Positions 22,901 to 32,969 of a stretch of 64,000 nucleotides of DNA are shown here, piece by piece. How positions within the stretch are numbered: the first letter of the stretch is position 1; each line of letters opens with the position of its first letter. Under the pieces are notes generated by a model, which saw only the letters and a list, made by a program, of their open reading frames with translations, did not search any database and was not told where the DNA came from. The position numbers and the translations under genes are program-made. Origin of the DNA: Asterias amurensis (taxonomy: Eukaryota > Echinodermata > Asteroidea > Forcipulatida > Asteriidae); the NCBI RefSeq assembly GCF_032118995.1, contig NC_092661.1:14429506-14493505 (forward strand), read 5' to 3'.

Positions 22901-25900
22901 TCTCTAATTTGAGGCATCTGAATAAAACACGGGACTTGTGTGACAACTGTGTTTTGTCTTCCAATATCCTTTCGCAACTTTGACGACCAATTGAGTCAAA
23001 ATTTTCACAGGTTTGTTATTTTATGCATATGTTGGGATACACCAAGTGAGGTAGTGCCTTTAAATCGTTTCCGAGCAAGACATGAAACCTGCTTTTTATG
23101 AGTGTATGTATTGTTATGTAACAACAAACAAACTGATTGTGTACAGAACTGAAATGACACTACAGCAGTATTGACTTTATTGTATTTAATTATATGGGTA
23201 AACAGAAAATACATCAATGTTGATATGAAAGGCGGGGGGGGGGGGGGGGGGTTTCACCTCCAGATAACAAAATATTGTGTACTTTAAGTCTCAAAAGTTT
23301 CCTCACAACAAATGCATTTTTTTTTTTTTTTTTCCTGGAAGAAACTAAAAAAAAGTGGTTGGATCCATTTCTTTCTATACCATGTTGATTAAAAAAAAAC
23401 TTAAATTTTGTCACAACTTTTCTCATAACATTTATTTATTGATGTTTTCCCTTTATGTCGATTCATTATATTTAAAAACCAAATTGGCACGTTGCTGAAA
23501 TGACCTGGGTGCAATTTCATATAGCTGCTTAAGCACAAGATTAACTATTTTGTGCTTAGCAGAAATGAGAAGGATACCAGTCAGAAATTAAACACACGAC
23601 ATGGTAGTTTGACTGGTAACCTCATTCTGGTAAGCATAGTTTCGTTGTGCTACCGCTGTAACCAATTTCATAAAGCTGCTGGAACACAAGAAGATTTAAG
23701 CCACTCTCATCAACATTATGTTTACCACACTGAGGTTACCAGCCAAAATCGTTTTTTTTTTTTTTTAGCTGTTAATATGTTTAAAGTTGAAGTTTGTTTT
23801 TTACTGATTAGGAGATGAAAGTCAAATTACGAGAGAGATTTCCAGCACAAACTTTCATCTATCCATGTGAGTTTGACAGTATAGATGACGAGTCAAGGGT
23901 AAGCAGATGAGGGCTTTCAAATATATTTTTACAGAATAGTTAGACCATTGAAAATTACTCGTGTGCTACCAAAATACCCCTGTAGCATGCACTGCACTTG
24001 GTTGTCTCCAATTGAAGTTCCCAGTAATGGTTGCCTCGTTTGAAAAAGCCCAAGAAAAATAAATGCCAAGTAGGATTTGAAACTTTGCATGGTGGAGATA
24101 AGATATAGAAGAGTTTGCGGTAACACCATGTAATGACTATCTCTAATGAGTTGGGGTGGTTCTGAAAAGAACCGTCGAGTTAAACCAACGGTTCTTTTCA
24201 GAACCACCCCAACTCACTTAGAGATTGTTATTACATGGTGTTACCGCAAACTCTTCTATATATATAAAATAAATGCTGTTCTACCAAAGTGTTCCTTTTG
24301 CATGCTGTGTGGTTATTTGCCTCTGAGTTGGCTGTGTGAACATTTCCCTGCATGACCAGGGGCCAATTTCATAGAGCTGCTTAAGCAAAAAATGTGCTTA
24401 AGCACGAAAATAGCTCGCTTATTTTACACATGTTACTGACCAAAATTTCATGCCATATACATTGCTTATGACGAGTATTTAGCTGTTGTTTACTTAGCAT
24501 AACAATTGAGTGGAGTCTTGGCCGGTAATCTGATTTTACTAAGCAATGAATTTTTTGCTTAAGCAAAATTTTTTTGCTTAAGAAGCTCTATGAAATTGAC
24601 CCCAGGGCTCAATTTCATAGAGCTGCTTAAGCAGAAAACACTGCTTATTTAATTTTCTGCTTAGCAGAAATGAGCAGGATACCAGTCACAGTTGTACATG
24701 TAAAGCCTGATTCATACTTCATGCGAATGCGAAGCGAATTTGACGTCACAACCCTCCTTTCGCAGCGATATTCGCAAGTGAGTTGAGCAGAGTTGAACTG
24801 CTGCGAATTTTTTGTTGCGAAATTGTGACGTCAACATTCGTATCGCATTCGCATTCGCAGGAAGTATGAACCGGGCTTGACACAGTAGTTTAGCTAGTAA
24901 CCTCAGTATGATAAGCATAATTTTGTTATGCTTAGCTACTTTTTGTGCTGAAGGGCTCAGATCTTAGGTTTCAAACATGTTATATCCAACTTTAATTTGG
25001 TTTTTAACTTTTACAACTTTCTGGGAATAGGTCAATCTGAAGGGTCTAGATGAATTTGGACAGAAAGTGCTAGAGTTCTTCAAGAGAGCGATTGAGATCA
25101 AGTATCCAGAAAGTGACGTCAAAGCGCAAACTCTAGAACAACTAGGTAGGTTAACATATAGAAGGCTTTTGGCCATTTTATTTCATTCCTTAAACAGGCA
25201 TGTGAAAGTTCCTCTTTTCAGCTGATTTCCTCTTTTGGTGTTTTGATTTTCTTGCTACAAGACAAGCACTATTCCATACCTTGTTTACCTCATCAACAAA
25301 CAATAGTTTGTATAATGTATATAAAGCATGCAAGTAAAAAACTTGCTAAGCACAGACAAATCTTGCTTAACAGAAACTGGTTTCCAGCCAGAATTCAATC
25401 TAGTTTACATTGTTGTAACTGGTACCCCACTCAATTTTTGCTTATAGCAAAGAAATTTGCTAAGCAGTATTTCCTGAAATTTGCCTCTGAAGACAACAAA
25501 ACCTTTCATCAACTGACATTATTGGCCCTTTTAAATAAAAATTCTATAGAGCAAGACCAACACGATATATACATGGAGCAAAAGGGCAAACTAGTCTTTG
25601 GCCGAGACAAAGAAATCGGCAAAATGATGAGCTTTGCGAAGGGTCTACCGCCCCAGGATTCAACCGATGAAGTAGATAAAGAGCGCCACCACATGATCGT
25701 TGTAGCTGACCCAGGGGAAGGCAAGTCCAGTCTGATGGCACGGTTTGTCATGGAGGCCAAAAAGGTAAAGAAACAGGCTTTTATTTCCAAATTCTTTTTG
25801 AGTAATTTCTGGTACAATGACTTGCTTAGTCACAAGTTACCACTTAGGTTTGAATTCCTCAGACATTGAATATTACACAAATATTAGCACAAATGTAAAA

Positions 25901-28900
25901 CAATTTTTCAAGTTGTACATGTAGGATATGATATTTATACAAGTACATTTACATTTTCCCCCACAGGCAGGTCTGACAGTGTTTTACCACTTTGTTGGCT
26001 GCACGGCGGAGTCCAATCGACCCTCGAGTATACTCCACAGACTAGGTGCGTATTTGAAATATCCATTTTAAATCCAGTAGACCAAAAATTGTTGTGAAGC
26101 GCCGCTGACAGAAAACTGCAAAGGCCATTCGTGAGGGTTTGAGCAGAGTGTTTTTAAGGTTGCTTCTGCATTTGTTGTCATCATTTGTTGGCACTAACAT
26201 CTGTCAACCTTTTTCCCCATTCCAAAGTTGACAAACTAGAGGAGTTGTACCCAGACCTATGCAATACTGATGGGGATGAGACTGAAGACAATCGGAATTC
26301 GGGACCGAGGTTAACTTCAGATGAGAAGAAAGCCCAACTGCTGGGAGACTACATTAAGAGGCTTGGGCAGACTGACAAACAGCTTCTCCTGCTTGTGGAT
26401 GCTGTTAACCAAGTAACATCATAATTCATTTTTTTAAATTTTCATTTTAGTCTGTTTCCGTGAACCTCTACTGTACTAAATTACCAAAATAATAAACCAC
26501 AAGGGAAACTGCCTTGTGTCCTTTTAAAAGCAAGACACTTATGTAAAGGGAAGGTACACGTTTGGTAATTGTCAAAGACCAGTCTTCTAACTTTGTGTAT
26601 CCCAATATAAGCATAAAATAACAAGCCTGTGAAAATTTGAGCTAAATTGGTCTTTGAAGTTGCGAGAAAATTATGAGAGAAAAAACACTCTTGTTGGATG
26701 AATTTGTGTGTTTTAAGATTGAGTAAAAGACTTCTGGCTAGAAGTCTTTTATTATTTTAGTGAGAAATTACCTCTTTCTCAAAATGTTTTATACTATAAA
26801 CAGCTCTACAATGCTCGTTACCAAGCCAGTTTTTAATTCAATATTTGTTTTGAGTAATTACCAAACGTGTACCTTCCCTTTAACCATTGCTTTGTTCTTC
26901 CGATGGGACATAAAGCCGTTAGAGCCCATGTGTTGTGTAATGCATGTAAAAGAACCCAGTGCGCTTTAATCGAGAAGAGAAGGGGTTGGCCCCGGTGTTC
27001 CTGGCTGTGGCTGCTGTATGTGCCGAGCACCTTGTAAACCATTATAAGGTCACTTTGGTCTCAGAATTCATAACTTCAATAACCTATCTTTCTGTATACC
27101 AGTACTACATGTAAGCGACTCAAGGCGCTTGTTGGTACTGTATATAAGACTTTGATATTAATAATTACAAAGCTATGTTGGGATTATATAACAAAGAAAC
27201 ATTAACCATAATTTGGGTCGAGTCTGCGATCTGCATGAATTTACATGTCGATGCTCTACTTACTGAGATATCTAGCCCTATGTTTGCAGTCCTTAATGAC
27301 TATGTACCCTGTGCCATCACATGCTACAAAAGAAACAGACTTCCTTTGGGCACAATTAGCACAACTTAGATCAGTGGAAGAAAACACTGAATTGTACATT
27401 TCATTGAGATTTCGCTGTAGTATCTTGCCTACCAGAAAGAGCCTTGGAATGTACAAGTTCATTCACTTTGTAAACAAATTCTGACTGACGCCCCCTGAAT
27501 CGAGATATTGACTTAATTGAACAAGCATCGTTTTCTTTTTACTCCAAAACTACATCGTTATCCAAGTCATCTAAAGAAAACGATCGCTACCTCTGGCTCC
27601 CCGCATCCTTGGGCGGCAACATCCGCTGTGTGATGAGCACAACAAGAGAAGATCAAACCCTGGAGGAGCTGAAAGAGCACTGCCCTGAGGCAGCCGAGTT
27701 ACCCCTGACAGCTCTCGATGATAGGGCTAGGGAAGAAATTATCACAAACTACTTTGGTCGATACAATAAGGTTGGTCAATATGACAAGGCAAACTGCAAT
27801 TGATTTATAATTATTTTAAAACAGACGACCAATTGAGTTCAAATATTCACAGGTTTGTTTATTTTGTGCATATGTTGAGATACACCATACACCAAGTGAG
27901 AGGACTGGTCTTTGACAATTACATGTACCAAGGGTGTCCTGTGTCATTTAGCAGAAAATACTGGTTAATAAATTTCTTTGCCAAATTGAGTGGGGCAACG
28001 AGTCGTAACAATGTAAACTTTATGGAATGTTGGCTGGCAAGATTTTAGATGTGCTTAGCAGGTTTTGGGCTTACAGGCTTTATGAAATTAGGGGCCTACA
28101 ATAACGCAATACAAAAACAAAAAACAAAAAAGGAATACATGGAAAATATGATGATCATATTATTTCAATGAGTGAAAAAAGGCCAAGACATCAAATGAGT
28201 TTTAAGCTGAGATTTAAGTGGGAAGAAATTCCACAAACGAGGAGCAGCTGATGTAGCTGCAAATGCCATGTCCCCCAAACTTCTTTTTGAACATGGCTCA
28301 AAAGTTAAGGGACTTTAAATGATCTATTACGCTATTGATCTTAACAGACTCTAGATCCAGAGCAACTGTCCCTCCTGACCCACTCTGAAGGAGCCAGGAA
28401 TGCCCTGTGGCTGTCGCTGACCTGCGAGGAGCTGAGGGTCTTTGGAGTGTTCCAGGAGGTGACGACCCGCATCCGAGAGATGCCTGGCTCCTTGGATGGA
28501 CTGATTGAAAGCATCCTCAACAGGTTGATCAGTGAGGATGAGACAGGGATGGTGGAGAAGGTAAGGCAGGGATTTGTTGTCTCCGTTTGAAACCGTAAAT
28601 CGGTTTATTTCATATTTCACTTTTGTGAGATGCCTTTCAACATTGACTTAGCCAGCTGCAGGCCTGGTGCTTCACAGACACAACCTGTATGCATATTGTA
28701 TGGGGTGGGGGACTGACCTGAAATATTAAAATGGGTAGAGAGCAACGATCAAGTTATCCCTGATGCAAATTTAACATCTATTAAAACAATTAATTTCCCC
28801 AGATGCTTCATTTCTTGGAGTGTTCTCGAGGCGGCCTGAAAGAAACGGAGCTGAAAGTTCTCTTGGGCGACTTGGATAGCGCCACACCTGCACCTGCTTT

Positions 28901-30261
28901 ACACTGGGCCATGGTTCGACGCACACTCAAACCATTCCTGAGAAACTCTGCGACTCACGGTGACGTAGAACGATTACAGTTCTTTCATCTTGCCATTAAC
29001 AAGGTAAATAATATCAAAGTTTAATATAGCGCATGTATCAACCAACAAGGTACTCAAGGCTCTTATTATACACATTTTTCAGCAAGATAGGTTATTGAAG
29101 TTATGAATTCTGAGACCCAACTATGTAGCACCTTTTAATTCAAGGGCATTCAGCAGCCACAGCCAGGTACTTATTTAAAAAACATCCACTCTGCATCTGC
29201 ACAGTACACAGTCACTGCTATTGATACATAATGAATTCACCTCTACTGTACACAGTCAACACTCCTACTATCTGGCCATTCAATTTCATCCATCCCTTTT
29301 CAAAAACTCAACAGGCTGTTCAGAAGCATCTCACTCAAGATTACGACACAAAAAAACTGCGACACCGTCAGCTCGCCAACTACTATCAGTACCATTGCAA
29401 TGACCTCACAGCGATAACCAATCAGCTCGCACGACAGCTCACCCTAGCCAAGGAAGGGCAGCGATTGGTGGATTACTTCCGCACTGACAAACGCAGCACG
29501 AGAGTAAACGCTTTGGAGAAATCAAGACTGTTGAAGGCAAGTTATTTTTTGACACTAAGAATTTTGAAATAAGAATGTTGGTTTGTTGGTGTCAATCTAA
29601 TAAGTGCTTTTTCTTGACTGGGAAAGAACTTCAGACATTGGTAGCGTTTTACTTTTTAGGTGACTCAAACAGAAATACTGATAAAATATGTAGTCCGCTA
29701 ACATCAGGGCAAGATTGCTCAGTTTTTGGAGGTAGGTTGGTACTACGAAGTTCAAATTTGGTCTGTTTTTATTTGTTCTACCCCAAAATATTTTTTTTAT
29801 TTTTTTTTATATTTCAGGAATTTCGCTGCACCAACATGACACAATCCTCCTTCCCTGGCTGTACTAAATTCGCTTACTGCCAGTTCTGTGCAAATCAACG
29901 CAATCAGCAGGTACCCATCCCAATGTGGTCCAACAAGGATTGTTGTGCCATATGTGGAGGTCAGGTACAATTCCCTGGACCAAGAAATGCCACAGGTCAG
30001 ATGATACTTTTATTATTAAGAATAAATTGTAAATAATAGTAAATTTGCAAAGGTTGTAATTTTTCAAACTTTATCTTTGTTCTTCTTTCAGCGTATTGGT
30101 GTATGTTTCACAAACCGAAATACCCTTCGTTTGGAGCAAAATACAACTGTTTCATCTGTCAGAAAGATATTCGGAACCCAAGAGGAACGCCACCACTAGC
30201 CTACCTTTGCAGCTGGTGTGACCCAGGGCACATGGAACGCTGCTGTAAAATTGTTCCTTAA
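19911..30261 (+). CDS. DUF4062-STAND (NACHT-like) NTPase, TEP1/TTC41-like, 16 exons
   Basis: Exons: 19911-19988, 20334-20664, 21077-21285, 21651-21835, 22074-22305, 23812-23898, 25031-25145, 25550-25764, 25967-26045, 26228-26412, 27567-27770, 28348-28560, 28803-29003, 29315-29536, 29818-29995 and 30092-30261. All join in phase to 967 aa. The start is chosen because an in-frame stop lies 21 nt upstream and exon 1 splices in phase 0. The N-terminus MGTILGRTSRKK is a possible myristoylation signal. Residues about 27-180 are charged and low-complexity. A DUF4062 domain follows (RLFVSSTF near 187, DLRWGVP, ERYGWMP, FRDP-like blocks), then a STAND NTPase with Walker A ADPGEGKS (Lys471) and Walker B LLLLVDAVNQ (Asp568), a helical region, and a C-terminal region (853-967) with four CxxC pairs suggesting two zinc ribbons. 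TEP1 and TTC41 share the DUF4062-NTPase core, but no WD40 or TPR repeats are seen here. Intron 14 has a GC donor. STAND proteins are switch-like scaffolds; the role here is unknown. Confidence 0.88.
21347..21600. mobile_element. MITE in STAND-gene intron 3 (TTCATGGCTCTGCTTACCGC family)
   Basis: Terminal inverted repeats 'ttcatggctctgcttaccg' and 'ggtaagcagagccatgaaa' enclose about 250 bp of GC-richer DNA. A second copy is at 33477-33705 in CMSS1 intron 4. Confidence 0.85.
22370..22645 (-). mobile_element. CR1-like LINE 3' end in STAND-gene intron 5
   Basis: The minus strand encodes FVDRAFSVYGPKLWNKLPNH then FNTFKALLKAHLF, the conserved C-terminal end of CR1/Rex-type LINE reverse transcriptases. 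It is followed by a short 3' UTR ('gcgtttaaat' complement) and an (ATCA)n/(TGAT)n tail at 22372-22394. It is 5'-truncated and antisense to the host gene. The exact clade is uncertain. Confidence 0.65.
22709..23062. mobile_element. Family-A MITE in STAND-gene intron 5
   Basis: Left 'ggcaatggacactg' and right 'gtagtgcctttaaa', with internal hallmarks 'tactcaaaataattgttagc', 'gaccaattgagtcaaaattt' and 'gggatacaccaagtgag'. The ends are eroded. Confidence 0.7.
23230..23251. repeat. Long G homopolymer
   Basis: A run of about 19 G inside intron 5 (after 'ggc'), followed within 100 bp by a T run near 23317-23333. Such runs are length-unstable and may be miscounted in the assembly. Confidence 0.9.
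23506..23700. mobile_element. Degraded GAGCTGCTTAAGC-family MITE fragment
   Basis: Starts 'caatttcatatagctgctta' and carries 'gcttagcagaaatgag' and 'ggataccagtca', shared with 24604-24955. A right-end-like 'caatttcataaagctgct' is near 23668. In intron 5. Confidence 0.55.
24103..24261. mobile_element. Palindromic MITE in STAND-gene intron 6
   Basis: A near-perfect hairpin: 'atatagaagagtttgcggta' and its complement bound arms of about 75 bp ('acaccatgtaatga', 'gttggggtggttctgaaaag'), meeting at a short loop near 24180. Confidence 0.9.
24359..24603. mobile_element. MITE of the GAGCTGCTTAAGC family, intron 6
   Basis: Terminal inverted repeats 'ccaatttcatagagctgctt' and 'agctctatgaaattgacccc'. 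The copy at 41859-42108 in HGD intron 7 is the same element in the opposite orientation ('ggccggtaatctgatt' versus its complement). Confidence 0.88.
24604..24955. mobile_element. MITE interrupted by a second palindromic element
   Basis: The outer copy starts 'ctcaatttcatagagctgct' and ends near 'gtgctgaagggctcag'. Inside it, 24703-24880 is a different near-palindrome with ends 'agcctgattcatacttc' and 'gaagtatgaaccgggctt' and internal 'gcgaatgcgaa' and 'gacgtcac' words. So one element has inserted into another, within intron 6. Confidence 0.75.
26509..27175 (+). mobile_element. S1 SINE copy interrupted by a TTAA-type MITE, intron 10
   Basis: SINE body words 'ccattgctttgttcttcc', 'gacataaagccgtta', 'aagaacccagtgcgctt', 'ccccggtgttcctggctgtg' and 'ggtctcagaattcat' match the complete copy at 43611-44031. 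Between 'caagacactta' and 'ttaaccattgc' sits a MITE (about 26546-26880) with ends 'agggaaggtacacg' and 'cgtgtaccttccct' and family-A-like internal sequence. Host gene: STAND NTPase. Confidence 0.7.
27815..27945. mobile_element. Family-A MITE fragment, intron 11
   Basis: Only the internal-right part is present: 'gacgaccaattgagttcaaa', 'cacaggtttgtt', 'tgagatacacca' and 'gaggactggtctttgacaat'. Confidence 0.6.
28130..28320 (-). mobile_element. CR1-like LINE 3' end, intron 11
   Basis: The minus strand encodes GDMAFAATSAAPRLWNFFPL then SQLKTHLM, the APRLWNSLP-type C-terminus of CR1-like LINE reverse transcriptase. It is short and 5'-truncated, and antisense to the STAND gene. Confidence 0.6.
29026..29175 (-). 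mobile_element. S1 SINE fragment, minus strand, intron 13
   Basis: The complement contains 'cctggctgtggctgctg', 'ggtgctacatag' and 'gggtctcagaattcataac', matching the SINE body of 43611-44031. Confidence 0.7.
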
Positions 30262-30318
30262 AAACTTGAGTTTCGCTTAACCGCAATGCTGCATAACTGT
30301 GGACAGTTACCAGTGCAA

Positions 30319-30324
30319 AATAAA
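30319..30324 (+). terminator. Polyadenylation signal AATAAA of the STAND gene
   Basis: A canonical AATAAA 58 bp after the stop codon at 30261 suggests a very short 3' UTR. Confidence 0.55.
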
Positions 30325-30773
30325 ACAATTAATGACAAACAAGTTAACTACGAAGGTTACAAAAAAAGCACTGAAGTCTGAAGATATAGACTAAAAATGT
30401 AGCGTAAAATAGAAGCATTAAAAACAGTAGTATGTTTGCTACACAGATTTATTTTTACATTGCCTTTAGGGTCGTTGTACATGTATTAATTAAAACAAAT
30501 TAAATGAGACAAAAATGTATTCCATGTTCATTCAGGTAAATAATGTAATTTAATAAATTTTAATGTATTCTTACATGAGCAAAAGTGCCTTTAAAATGCG
30601 TCAAAGAATATATCATTTGAAATGGTATCAATTTGGTATAAATTTTAGAAATCCTAATGCCAAATGGGGAAAAACAATGATGAAATATATATTTAGAAAA
30701 GCAATTATAATTTTGTATGAGGTTTTTAAATCAAAGAATAACTTTAAGATAAGATAAGGTTTAAAACAAGTTT

Positions 30774-31134
30774 TAAAAAGCCATTGGACCCTTTTGGTAA
30801 ACAGTGTTGTCCAAGGCCCACACTTTGTGTACCACAACTTCTATATCAAATAACCAACCTTGGAAAGTTTAGGCTCAATCGGTCATTGGAGTCGGGAGAA
30901 AGCAACGGAAAAACCCACCCTTGTTTCCGCGCGTTTATGTGTTTAAAATAAATCTGTAATTCTCGTTCACGAGAGTTTATATTGTTTTGCTGTTTTCTCA
31001 AAAAGTAAAGCATTTCATGGAATAATATTTCAAGAGAAGTCTTTTAACCATTGCCTTCTGTAAACCCTGTAAGTTATTTGTAAATCTGTTAACGTTTTTT
31101 TTTTTCTGAACTGAAAGGGTCCAATGGCTTTAAG
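30774..31134. mobile_element. MITE with AAGCCATTGGACCC termini
   Basis: Ends 'aagccattggacccttttgg' and 'gggtccaatggctt', with TTAA beside both ends, and internal words 'gtgtaccacaactt' and 'gctcaatcggtcattgg'. A related copy is at 41019-41367 in HGD intron 6, in the opposite internal order. Confidence 0.8.
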
Positions 31135-32330
31135 CTAATAGTATTAATCAAAGTGACTTTAAATTGTGACAATTTATACATGTGTTTGTAATATTAATTT
31201 ACACATTTATTCAATTCAGAACTATCATTTTAGAGAATCGCTTTCAAACTAGTTCATTTCAACAATTATGAAGATGGCAGTTGGAGTTTAATTCAAAAAT
31301 ATTGTCTGAGATGGTGTGTTTTCTATGAATGTGTTTTCTGTATTGATTCTGTATAGACCTTTATCATGGTGCAGCCATCTTGAATTTCTCCCATTTATAT
31401 CAATGTTACCAAACCGAGGCTGGAAGAAGAAAATAGTCTGGTTCCTATTTGCAAAATTATTATTAGCATGCATTCTTAATATTTGATACGAGGAACATTA
31501 CCAAGATAGGGGCAGCATGATAAAGGTCTTTTGAGTGTTGATATGAAAACAAGACATTAGGGGGGGGGGGAGGGTTCAGACTTTGCATTTGCACTCTGGT
31601 TCATCAAAAAGATGAAGCCCCTCTCAGGCCTGAAATGTCATCTTTGAGAAGGCAAGGCCATTTTCACTTTCAAAAAAGAACATCCATTGGACAATCTTAT
31701 AGTCTATTGGAAACATTTGAGGGGCAGCAAGGCATGAAATTCCAGGCCTGCCCTGTCCGAGAATCCCTTGAAATAATGCCTTTATTTTAGCATTTTCTGT
31801 TTTCTAAGGAAAAATGAATCATCGGACCCAGATAAACAATAATTGCTGTACTTAATAGGCATGATGCTAGAAAAAATCATTCACATTTTTATAGGTTTTA
31901 CATGTTTATCAAATTATAATTGATATTTTAGCAGGGAAAGTGCAAATATTTTTATGACAAATTTGAACGGGTTTTTGTATTGAATAATTTGTAAATTGTG
32001 ATAATCTTACTTTTTTGCCACTCAATTGAAAGTAATAAAAAGACAGAGACAGTTAAAATAAAAAAAATTATTGTTAGTTCATAAACCGTCATATCCCCTT
32101 ATAAGCGATCCCTCTGCTGCAGCTTCCAAGGTTGTATCGTTATTTTGGCTGTATACATGTAGCTTGACACTGCAGTAAAAGGTTTCAATGGCTTCTGAAT
32201 AACACCCAAAACAAATGGTAGAATGATAAAGTAACTGGTCTCGGGCCTATGGTCGCATGCAAACTTCAAGTCCTGTTATAAGGAAATATGTCCTGTGCAG
32301 GTCTGTTCGCTTCGTTTTGAGAGGGCAAGG
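31135..32330. other. Intergenic region between convergent genes, no gene seen
   Basis: AT-rich. A run of 10 G lies at 31561-31570. No ORF of note. Confidence 0.45.
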
Positions 32331-32460
32331 GCACCAAGGCATTTTCTCCAGAGGTAAAGGGCACCCTATAAGGAAATTGTAAATTTGTACTGTTAGCATT
32401 TCAAGGGCAAACAACGAGGCAATGACCAGGGGGCATTGAAGCAATCGCCTTCATTGCCTT
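32331..32460. repeat. Interspersed repeat (GGGCACCAAGGCA type)
   Basis: Words 'agggcaccaaggcatttt', 'aaagggcaccctataa' and 'gaccagggggcattgaagca' recur at 62955-63485, where the copy is split by a MITE. Class unknown. Confidence 0.6.
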
Positions 32461-32589
32461 AGTGAAGTATCACGCCTGTGGTAATCCTTTGTTGGTCAAC
32501 TCCTAGAGAATGTACCCCAGTAGGGGTAGTCTACCATAATCTGGACTGGGTGCGGCACGACCACACATCACTTGGGTTCATCAAAACAA

Positions 32590-32752
32590 AGCAGTTCCAA
32601 GACATGGCGTACCAATTTCCAAGACATGCTTTATCAAGTCCAAGACATGCTTTATCAATTCCAAGACATTCTGTATCAATTCCAAGACATTCTGTATCAA
32701 TTCCAAGACATGCTGTATAAATTCCAAGACATGCTTTATCAATTCCTTTAGA
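32590..32752. repeat. 20-bp tandem repeat
   Basis: Eight or so copies of a unit like 'ccaagacatgctttatcaat' or 'ccaagacattctgtatcaat'. It lies about 220 bp beyond the CMSS1 stop codon, possibly within the CMSS1 3' UTR. Confidence 0.92.
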
Positions 32753-32969
32753 CAAAGTAGTTTCAAGTCATCCTGGTGGCTAAAGTTTCAGTTGATGGCA
32801 ACTCCCAAGTTATAGAAATGTTTTTAAATTTGTCTGGATTTGTTTACAAGGCCCTATGTTGCAGCACTGGAGATTTAACTGTACAGCATTGAATCCATCA
32901 AAATCAAACCCTGGAGAAGGATTTTGGTGGAAACTTAAATGATTTACATGTTTACCTTCCTGGATGGTT

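Noticed and set aside
25243-25869. 208-codon ORF covering exon 8 of the STAND gene
   Set aside because: It is intron 7 and intron 8 sequence that happens to stay open beside exon 8. The ends contain MITE-like words ('gcttaacagaaactgg'), while the acceptor at 25548-25549 and donor at 25765 keep the protein frame.
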